Positions 1 to 5,300 of a stretch of DNA of 7,967 nucleotides are shown here, piece by piece. Each line of letters starts with the position of its first letter. The stretch's first letter is position 1. Below the pieces are notes generated by a model that was not told where the DNA came from, searched no databases, and saw nothing but the letters and a program-made list of their open reading frames with translations. Source of the stretch: Bacteroidetes bacterium HGW-Bacteroidetes-12 (GTDB taxonomy: Bacteria; Bacteroidota; Bacteroidia; Flavobacteriales_E; Vicingaceae). Location of the stretch: assembly GCA_002841035.1 (NCBI GenBank), contig PHDR01000120.1, forward strand, positions 1 through 7,967, in the 5' to 3' direction. A program made the position numbers and the translations under genes.

Positions 1-321
1 TTTAGAAATTCAAGAATTATATTTCATCATATTATTCCTAATGTTTTAGGTCCTGTTATTGTTATTTCTGCTATCAACTTTGCTGCTGCAATTTTAATTG
101 AAGCCGGACTTAGTTTTATTGGTATTGGAGCTCAACCACCACAAGCCACTTGGGGAAAAATTATTGCCGAACACAAAGGATATATCATTACAGGAAACGC
201 TTATTTGGCAGCACTTCCAGGTTTTGCTATAGTGCTAATGGTGCTAGCTTTTATTTTAGTTGGAAATGGATTGAGGGATGCTCTTGATTCTAAAACAGTT
301 GATGATTTGCCTACTGTTTAA
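1..321 (+). CDS. ABC transporter permease, DppC/OppC type (3' part only)
   Basis: The frame is open from the first base to TAA at 319..321 and gives 106 residues of a C-terminus; the start is outside the window. It opens with the end of the cytoplasmic EAA loop (residues RIIFHHIIPNVLGPVI), the site where binding-protein-dependent permeases contact their ATPase. The segment EAGLSFIGIGAQPPQATWG that follows is diagnostic of the DppC/OppC branch of peptide/nickel permeases. Two hydrophobic stretches, about residues 18-35 and 72-92, are the last membrane helices, and the end NGLRDALDSK is also typical of the branch. By family this is one inner-membrane half of an importer of di- or oligopeptides; the substrate cannot be read from this fragment. 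Partner genes would lie upstream, outside the window. No convincing terminator follows; only an all-AT 5-bp hairpin (346..359) before a T-rich run. Family assignment is firm, substrate is not. Confidence 0.93.
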   Translation, partial: FRNSRIIFHHIIPNVLGPVIVISAINFAAAILIEAGLSFIGIGAQPPQATWGKIIAEHKGYIITGNAYLAALPGFAIVLMVLAFILVGNGLRDALDSKTVDDLPTV

Positions 322-363
322 AAAGTTTATGTTAATGAAGATTATAATATCAAAATATTTTTT

Positions 364-371
364 TATTTTTG
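364..371 (+). promoter_or_regulatory. Bacteroidota -7 promoter element for the 397..1257 lipoprotein
   Basis: TATTTTTG matches TAnnTTTG exactly and ends 25 bp before the ATG at 397, so transcription would start near 377..379 with a leader of about 20 nt. No good -33 TTG/TTTG is visible 17-23 bp upstream (that stretch reads around AATGAAG), so the call rests on the -7 box. It suggests the lipoprotein is transcribed separately from the permease before it. Confidence 0.5.
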
Positions 372-396
372 ACTAAACTTACTAAAAATCAACATT

Positions 397-1257
397 ATGA
401 AATCAACTCTTTCTATCCTAATATTAGGTTTTTTATTGTTTTCTATCACTTTCAACTCTTGTCGAAAAAAAGACCTTGCAATCGACTTGACTACAAATTC
501 TACTCAAGATAACACTGTGGCTGAAAATCTTTTTGAAGATATAAGAAAAGTTGTAGTTGAAGTAATTGATGATGAAGGAGCAAGTATGAGAGTAAAATCA
601 GGTTTTTCTTTTGGAAATTGTGCTACCATTAACATAAACCCTGCATGGGTTGATACAATTTGGCCTAAAGTTATTACCATTGATTTTGGTGCAACAAATT
701 GTATAGGAACAGATGGCGTGAAAAGAAGAGGCAAAATAATTGTAACATTCAGTGATTTATATAAGAATCCAGGTAGTGTTTTAAATGTGCAATTACAAAA
801 TTATTATGTAAACGAACATTTAATTGAAGGCTCCAAAACCATAACCAACAATGGTAGAAATTCATCAAACAACTTATCTTTCACAGTTAATGTTACCAAC
901 GGAAAAATAACTTTTCCAAACAATGGAGGAGTTACAACATGGTCATCAGTCAGAACCAATGAATGGATAGCTGGAGAATCAACCAATTTGTTTACGCATG
1001 GTGTTGCTGGAATTTGTGATGATGTTTACCTTATAACTGGCAATGCAAACGGAATAAATAGACTTGGGAAATCTTATACGATGCAAATAACAAATCCTTT
1101 GCGAAAAGAAATTTGTTGTCGTTGGTTGGTAAGCGGAACTATAAATATAACTCCTAGTGGCTTGCCAACAAGAATCTTAGATTTTGGAACAGGAGCTTGT
1201 GATAATAATGCCTCTATAACAATAGGAAGTAACACTTTTAATTTTATGATGTTTTGA
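397..1257 (+). CDS. Lipoprotein of unknown function (paralogue of 3873..4679)
   Basis: A 286-aa protein that I cannot assign to a named family. The N-terminus is a lipoprotein signal: Lys-2, a hydrophobic core at residues 5-19, then FNSC with the lipid-anchored Cys at 22, so it should sit in an envelope membrane. The rest is hydrophilic, rich in Asn/Thr/Gly and probably mostly beta strand. It aligns along its length with the lipoprotein at 3873..4679: TTNSTQD against TTSTSQD after the anchor, four shared cysteines (75, 102, 241, 268), TNC...GVKRRGKI near 101-114, and the C-terminal block WLVSGTINITPSG then RILDFGTGACDN (259-270). Extra cysteines occur at 207 and 240. The positively charged CRKKD after the anchor does not resemble the acidic surface-export signal known for Bacteroidota lipoproteins, so an inner-leaflet location is as likely as the surface. 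It has its own -7 box at 364..371 and a terminator at 1282..1312, so it looks monocistronic. Confidence 0.9.
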   Translation: MKSTLSILILGFLLFSITFNSCRKKDLAIDLTTNSTQDNTVAENLFEDIRKVVVEVIDDEGASMRVKSGFSFGNCATININPAWVDTIWPKVITIDFGATNCIGTDGVKRRGKIIVTFSDLYKNPGSVLNVQLQNYYVNEHLIEGSKTITNNGRNSSNNLSFTVNVTNGKITFPNNGGVTTWSSVRTNEWIAGESTNLFTHGVAGICDDVYLITGNANGINRLGKSYTMQITNPLRKEICCRWLVSGTINITPSGLPTRILDFGTGACDNNASITIGSNTFNFMMF

Positions 1258-1281
1258 TTAAACTCTTTATAACAAGCATAG

Positions 1282-1312
1282 AAAATCCTGTTCAAAAGAG
1301 CAGGATTTTTTT
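1282..1312 (+). terminator. Rho-independent terminator of the 397..1257 lipoprotein gene
   Basis: The arm AAAATCCTGTTC (1282..1293), loop AAAA (1294..1297) and arm GAGCAGGATTTT (1298..1309) form a 12-bp stem with one G-T pair, and the T run continues to 1312. It lies 25 bp past the stop codon. Because the stem ends are A/T it could also work in reverse for atoE, which arrives from the other side; on that strand only TTTTC follows the stem core, so this would be weaker. Confidence 0.85.
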
Positions 1313-1363
1313 ATGTCAAAAAATTGATTTTCATTCAACATCAAATTTTACAAAACAGTTATA

Positions 1364-1430
1364 CCGATTGGATATTCAATATAGTCCAATCCAAATTTCG
1401 TTTGATTGGACTATTTTCATATTCCATCGG
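1364..1430. repeat. Nested imperfect palindrome in a convergent intergenic spacer
   Basis: The core is an 11-bp perfect inverted repeat, ATAGTCCAATC (1381..1391) and GATTGGACTAT (1404..1414), around a 12-nt loop in which AAA and TTT can also pair after a one-base bulge. Pairing extends outward imperfectly: CCGATTGGATAT (1364..1375) faces ATATTCCATCGG (1419..1430). The whole folds as a 67-bp hairpin. No T run follows on either strand, so it is not a standard terminator. It resembles a REP-like or small non-autonomous palindromic element; function unknown. Confidence 0.6.
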
Positions 1431-1451
1431 CATTTACCACTGTAACCATTC

Positions 1452-1471
1452 AAAATAGATTGGACTATTTT
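1452..1471. repeat. Further copy of the GATTGGACTATTTT motif with its own small inverted repeat
   Basis: GATTGGACTATTTT at 1458..1471 repeats 1404..1417 exactly (14 bp). Here it also lies in a local inverted repeat, AAAATAG (1452..1458), loop ATTGGA, CTATTTT (1465..1471). It lies 25 bp beyond the 3' end of atoE and could form a short hairpin in that transcript, though no T run follows. Confidence 0.5.
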
Positions 1472-1496
1472 AAATGTAACATTGGTATTACGCATC

Positions 1497-2897
1497 TTAA
1501 AAAATTAATAAGCAACTTACAAAAATGATTAATCCAACCAACATTAAAAACAAAGTATAAGGCAGTATTTCTTTGGCTTTTAATCCAGTAATACCCAACA
1601 ATGGCAACGCCCAAAAAGGTTGCAACATATTGGTTAACTGATCTCCATAAGCCAAGGCTAATATGCTTTTAGGTAAAGAAACGCCTATTTCTTGAGCTGC
1701 CTGCACAATTATTGGCCCTTGCACAGCCCATTGTCCGCCACCACTGGGGACAAAAATATTGATTAACCCCGCACTGAAAAAAGTATAAATAGGATATGTT
1801 ACCGTATTGGATATGGAAACAAAAAAATCAGCAATATCGGCTATTAAGCCACTGTTTTTCATCATGCCCATAATTCCAAAATACAAAGGAAATTGAATTA
1901 AAATTCCTGCGGCTCCTACAATAGCTTCATCCAAAGCACTTAAAAATGCTGTGAAATTTTTGTGAAGCGTTATTCCCAACCCCAACAAAAGCATATTAAT
2001 ATTGTTGGGTGTGAAAAAATCCAACACATTAAAATGATGTATAATTACAATTTTAACGGCTAAGTAACACAAAATTGCTCCTCCAAAAAACAAGGAAAAT
2101 ATTCGTGAATAGTCTAGTTTTTCAGCTCCTTCAAGGGTGGTAAAATCTACTGTTTCTGTTTCATTATTACGAGCTGTAGTTAATGTAAAATGAGCAGCTG
2201 TTGTTCTTTTTCCCAACCAAAACATGGCAAGCGGTAAAATTACAATTACCATCAACATTACCACAATATTCATAGGTAACCAAACGGTTTCAGCATAAGA
2301 AATTTTCTCTGGCAGCAGTGCAATTTGAGACTCATTAAAAATACCCGCCATCATTTCTTTAATATAATTATCTTCAGCAACTTTTGCTAGTGATGAACCC
2401 GACAGTCCTCCATGCCAAACCATTAAACCAGAATAACCTGCTGCTCCAATTAATGGGTAATTTATAGAAAGTTGTTGTTTTTGAGCATATTCACCCACTT
2501 TTCTGGCAAAAATAGCCCCGAAGATTAATCCTAATCCCCAATTGAACAGACTTACTAAAACCGTTAAAAGTGTTACTAAAAAAGCTGCTTTGGCTGTGGT
2601 AGTACAATGTTTCACCACCATTAAAATTAAACTATTAAATGGTTTTGTAAGTGCCAGTATATGTCCCAACACCAACATCAGCATCATTTGGACAGCAAAA
2701 ACTAATAATCCGTTATCCCAAAAACCTTTTTCCCAAAAATGCAACACATCATAAGAATAAACTGCAAAACCACTATTGATGGGTTTTGTGGTGAAAAGTA
2801 CAATAAAAAAAGTAAGCAAGGTAAGTACTACAGCAATGGTAAATGGCGTAGGTAGTAGGTATTTAAAGGTTTTGGTATATTTATCGGAGAAACTCAA
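1497..2897 (-). CDS. atoE: Short-chain fatty acid transporter, AtoE family
   Basis: A 466-aa integral inner-membrane protein, close to the usual family length (about 440-470), with roughly a dozen hydrophobic segments and no signal peptide. Family landmarks are clear: LMVWHGGLSGS (158-168), IFVPSGGGQWAVQGP (381-395) and GDQLTNMLQPFWALPLLGITGLKA (418-441). AtoE-type carriers move short-chain fatty acids such as acetoacetate or butyrate across the inner membrane; the exact substrate here is inferred only from family. The start is a TTG (2895..2897): an in-frame stop lies three codons upstream (2904..2906) and the next in-frame Met is near residue 71, which would remove the first membrane helix, so TTG is well supported although no Shine-Dalgarno is seen. 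No acetoacetate CoA-transferase or thiolase genes are nearby, unlike the E. coli ato operon. It follows the flavin reductase gene by 110 bp with no clear promoter between, so it may be read through from there. Confidence 0.93.
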   Translation of the reverse strand: MSFSDKYTKTFKYLLPTPFTIAVVLTLLTFFIVLFTTKPINSGFAVYSYDVLHFWEKGFWDNGLLVFAVQMMLMLVLGHILALTKPFNSLILMVVKHCTTTAKAAFLVTLLTVLVSLFNWGLGLIFGAIFARKVGEYAQKQQLSINYPLIGAAGYSGLMVWHGGLSGSSLAKVAEDNYIKEMMAGIFNESQIALLPEKISYAETVWLPMNIVVMLMVIVILPLAMFWLGKRTTAAHFTLTTARNNETETVDFTTLEGAEKLDYSRIFSLFFGGAILCYLAVKIVIIHHFNVLDFFTPNNINMLLLGLGITLHKNFTAFLSALDEAIVGAAGILIQFPLYFGIMGMMKNSGLIADIADFFVSISNTVTYPIYTFFSAGLINIFVPSGGGQWAVQGPIIVQAAQEIGVSLPKSILALAYGDQLTNMLQPFWALPLLGITGLKAKEILPYTLFLMLVGLIIFVSCLLIF

Positions 2898-2994
2898 GGT
2901 AGTTTATGAGGTTATCTGTTTAGGAGTTTATTTGTATTAACAGTATTTTCGAATCATCTACTATTTTACCTTTGATGATGTTGAATTAATTTCT

Positions 2995-3009
2995 AAACCT
3001 TCAAGGTTT
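2995..3009. repeat. 15-bp palindrome AAACCTTCAAGGTTT at the end of the flavin reductase gene
   Basis: The sequence is symmetrical around the C at 3002 and overlaps the TAA stop (3008..3010). As RNA it could form a 5-bp stem with a 5-nt loop, without a following T run, so termination is doubtful. I recall similar AACCTTGAAGGTT palindromes as frequent intergenic repeats in Bacteroidota, but could not check this here. Confidence 0.35.
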
Positions 3010-3850
3010 AATTATTTTTCAATAATACTTTCCAAGCATCAACTATTTTGCCTTGTTTAATTAACAGATGAGCATCTTGATGAGGGTTGTTGTCATCATA
3101 ATAAAATGCGGCTATTTCTTCTTGTGTTGGAAGTTGTTCTACACTACCTAATAAGCCCAAATCATTCCCTGTTAAAACGGTACTGTTTCTAATTGGTTCA
3201 GGAATAGCATCTACACCAATACCTATTGTTGTGATGGGTTTTTCTACTTCAAACATTGCATTTTTATCGGCTCGGCAATACCAATTTCCACCCATACGGC
3301 TTACTAAATCAATTTTTTGTTGGTCTATCATATCGTTTTCATCCAATACATTTTCATTAATATGGATTTTCACTACTTCGCAAATTACCAAATTCCCTGC
3401 TCCGCCATTTTGTCCCAACTCAATAATTTCATTTACTTTACACTCAAATTGAACTGGAGATTCCTTTACTCTGAACGGTTTTATTAAATCTGAAACAACA
3501 GGTGTCAACCCTGATTTTATAAATTCATTTACGCCTTTTTCGTAAGGGGAACTAGCCAACGAAACTTGTTGGACAATATCATAAGTTACCACATTTATTA
3601 CTACTTCACGAGTTTCTTTCACATTGTCGAACGTATTTTTTGTAGCTCCTGTTTTGCCACTTCTGGCAGGAGAAAAAACCATAATTGGCGGATTGGCACT
3701 AAATACATTAAAAAAACTAAACGGACTTAAATTCGGATTTCCGTCTTTATCTACCGTGCTTGCTAATGCAATTGGTCGAGGTCCCACACCACCTAATAAA
3801 TAGTGATGCAACTTTGGAATGGGTATTTCTTTTGGATCTATTGTTAGCAT
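3008..3850 (-). CDS. Flavin reductase-like FMN-binding split-barrel protein (flavoredoxin-like)
   Basis: A cytoplasmic protein of 280 aa from the chosen start. The N-terminal two thirds is the flavin reductase-like split barrel: GPRPIALAST (23-32), NLSPFSFFNVFSANPP (40-55) around the flavin site, then FSPARSGKTGATKNT, ASSPYEKGVNEF and ESPVQFECKV. RMGGNWYCR (185-193) is followed by a 90-residue tail (TTIGIGVDAIPEPIRNS, then TGNDLG) characteristic of the longer Bacteroidota members. The family binds FMN and either reduces flavin with NAD(P)H or carries electrons as flavoredoxin; the physiological partner is unknown. The frame is open to an ATG at 3904, but that overlaps the preceding lipoprotein gene by 32 bp and adds 18 residues unlike the family; the ATG at 3848..3850 gives the standard MLTIDPKEIP start and a 22-bp gap. 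It is probably co-transcribed with the lipoprotein and folA. No Shine-Dalgarno is present. Confidence 0.92.
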   Translation of the reverse strand: MLTIDPKEIPIPKLHHYLLGGVGPRPIALASTVDKDGNPNLSPFSFFNVFSANPPIMVFSPARSGKTGATKNTFDNVKETREVVINVVTYDIVQQVSLASSPYEKGVNEFIKSGLTPVVSDLIKPFRVKESPVQFECKVNEIIELGQNGGAGNLVICEVVKIHINENVLDENDMIDQQKIDLVSRMGGNWYCRADKNAMFEVEKPITTIGIGVDAIPEPIRNSTVLTGNDLGLLGSVEQLPTQEEIAAFYYDDNNPHQDAHLLIKQGKIVDAWKVLLKNN

Positions 3851-3872
3851 TGGTGGTTTGATATTAATATTT

Positions 3873-4679
3873 TTAAGGAAAAGCAATTTCATATTGTTGT
3901 CCAAACAAAGTAACTACGGCTTTGTTATCGCAAGTTGAGCCAAAATCTAATTTTCTAATTGCTAAATTTTCAGGACGAACGGTTGCTATTCCAGTACTTA
4001 TCCAATTGCAATTGCCTAGATAGAATAAACTATCGGTATTGGTGGTAAACGTATTTCCTGCAAAAGCTCTTCCATTAGATATACCAATAATTTTAAAGCT
4101 GTCATCGGTAAAATCGGCAGTTGTTTCACCTAAATATTGTGTAAAGGATTGGTTTGCGTTCCAAAATAGATTTCTATTTTTTTTTCCTGTGTCAATTTTA
4201 AACCCATTAGAAGTAAAACCATACATTGGCTTGCCATTTACAAGTCCATTGTTGAAAATAGTTATTTCCCCTGAAACAGGCATTTCGTTATGAGAATAGT
4301 TATTGAAATGGAGAATTGTGTTTGTTCCTGAAACATCGTATTTTGAACTAAAGGTTGCATTTATAATTCCATTTCTAACAGCTCCATTTGAAGAACAATT
4401 TGTAAATTTAATACTAATCGACATGGGAGAGGAAAGTGTGTCAACAATTAAGGTGTCGCAGCCAAAAATAGATGTTGTTGTTGTTAAATTATTGGCAGAA
4501 ATTCCAGCTGAACTTAACGCTGCTTGGTGTACTATTTTAAACAAGTCCAACGCTATTGATTGCACCATTGCATAATCCTGAGAAGTGCTGGTTGTTTTAT
4601 CCTCATCTCTGTCGGATTTTTTACAACTGAAAAACACTATAAAACTTAACACTAAAAAAGAAATAATTATTTTTTGCAT
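3873..4679 (-). CDS. Lipoprotein of unknown function (paralogue of 397..1257)
   Basis: A 268-aa protein, not matched to a named family. The N-terminus has Lys-3, a hydrophobic core at residues 4-17 and FFSC with the lipidated Cys at 19, so it is an envelope lipoprotein. The residues after the anchor, KKSDRDEDK, are partly acidic and could act as a surface-export signal of the Bacteroidota type, in contrast to the paralogue. Four cysteines (74, 95, 224, 250) line up with those of 397..1257, as do TNC...GAVRNGII (93-106), NYSHNEMPVSGEITIFNNG (127-145) and the end block NWISTGIATVRP then RKLDFGSTCDN (242-252). The even number of shared cysteines suggests disulfides in an oxidising compartment (inference). 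The gene starts 27 bp after folA and ends 22 bp before the flavin reductase gene, so it is very likely in one transcript with both, but nothing links its function to theirs. Confidence 0.9.
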   Translation of the reverse strand: MQKIIISFLVLSFIVFFSCKKSDRDEDKTTSTSQDYAMVQSIALDLFKIVHQAALSSAGISANNLTTTTSIFGCDTLIVDTLSSPMSISIKFTNCSSNGAVRNGIINATFSSKYDVSGTNTILHFNNYSHNEMPVSGEITIFNNGLVNGKPMYGFTSNGFKIDTGKKNRNLFWNANQSFTQYLGETTADFTDDSFKIIGISNGRAFAGNTFTTNTDSLFYLGNCNWISTGIATVRPENLAIRKLDFGSTCDNKAVVTLFGQQYEIAFP

Positions 4680-4706
4680 AATTCTACGGTTTAAAAACAG
4701 TTAAAA

Positions 4707-5216
4707 TTAATTTATTTTTTGATATTCAACAAAAGTAAATGAATGCTTATGTTTTTCGTCTGACAAATGTTTTTCTTCAAAAATTTTTTTCCACTTGTGG
4801 GTATCAATTATTGGAAAAAAGGTATCGCCTTCAAATGCTTGATGAATGTGCGTAACGTACATTTTATCTACCAAGTTTTTTTCTAATGCTTCTTTATAAA
4901 TTTGTCCGCCACCAATAATAAACACTTCCGTTTCGTTTTGCGTTTTTGCATAATTTATGGCATCTTCTAGTGAATGAAGCACAACACAATTTGCTTCCTT
5001 ATAATTGGGTTGATGTGTAAGCACAATGTTGGTTCTATTTTGTAGTGGTCTGTATTTTTCGGGAATAGAAATATAGTTTTTTCGCCCTGTTATGATATGA
5101 TGATGGAGTGTTTTTTCCTTAAAATACTGCATATCTTTAGGTAAATGCCAAATAAGTGTGTTGTTTTTCCCAATCACATTGTTTTCGGCAACAGCAACGA
5201 TAAGTGATGTTTTCAT
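4707..5216 (-). CDS. folA: Dihydrofolate reductase
   Basis: A 169-aa cytoplasmic enzyme reducing dihydrofolate to tetrahydrofolate with NADPH, needed for thymidylate, purine and methionine synthesis. All main family blocks are present: VAVAENNVIGKNN (7-19), the active-site segment LIWHLPKDMQYFKEKT with catalytic Asp-28, the cofactor segment TGRKNYISIPEKYRPL followed by RTNIVLT, then EVFIIGGGQIYKEAL, and finally MYVTHIHQAFEGDTFFP. Length is normal for bacterial DHFR (about 160-170). The frame continues upstream to an ATG at 5255, but those 13 residues are basic, unlike the family, and derive from a CGCAAAGA repeat; the ATG at 5214..5216 gives the usual MKTSLIVAVAENN start. After GRK there is Asn where many DHFRs have Thr. 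No thymidylate synthase gene, a frequent neighbour, is in the window. It lies 84 bp behind the M61 peptidase gene and 27 bp before a lipoprotein gene. Confidence 0.96.
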   Translation of the reverse strand: MKTSLIVAVAENNVIGKNNTLIWHLPKDMQYFKEKTLHHHIITGRKNYISIPEKYRPLQNRTNIVLTHQPNYKEANCVVLHSLEDAINYAKTQNETEVFIIGGGQIYKEALEKNLVDKMYVTHIHQAFEGDTFFPIIDTHKWKKIFEEKHLSDEKHKHSFTFVEYQKIN

Positions 5217-5242
5217 ACGTTTTTTAATTCTCGTTTTTCTCT

Positions 5243-5255
5243 CGCAAAGACGCAA
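5243..5255. repeat. CGCAAAGACGCAA short tandem repeat upstream of folA
   Basis: One and a half copies of the 8-mer CGCAAAGA, with the 3' end 39 bp upstream of the folA ATG. From memory, tandem CGCAAAGA units occur between genes in many Bacteroidota genomes; this appears to be a short remnant. It creates the spurious upstream extension of the folA frame. Confidence 0.4.
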
Positions 5256-5300
5256 TTCTTTTGTCTAATTTTCAAATTGTTATATTATTACATTCTCAAA

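Noticed and set aside
346..359. AATAT-CAAA-ATATT hairpin before a T-rich run, possible terminator of the ABC permease gene
   Set aside because: The stem is only 5 bp, all A/T, and overlaps the promoter region of the next gene; too weak to call.
504..1295. Minus-strand open frames inside the first lipoprotein gene
   Set aside because: They are shadows of a well-supported + strand gene and show no domain, signal or start context.
1254..1445. 63-codon + strand open frame after the first lipoprotein gene
   Set aside because: It runs through the terminator and the palindromic repeat, has no protein-like pattern, and is explained by chance in AT-rich spacer.
1364..1471. CRISPR-like array
   Set aside because: The repeats are in both orientations, unevenly spaced and only 11-14 bp; there are no regular spacers or cas genes.
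3851..3904. 18-residue N-terminal extension of the flavin reductase
   Set aside because: It overlaps the preceding lipoprotein gene and does not resemble the family start MLTIDPKEIP, which begins at 3850.
5244..5279. Possible folA promoter on the - strand with CGTCTTTG as -7 and TTTG as -33, 20 bp apart
   Set aside because: The -7 candidate has CG instead of TA at its conserved first two bases and lies in the CGCAAAGA repeat.
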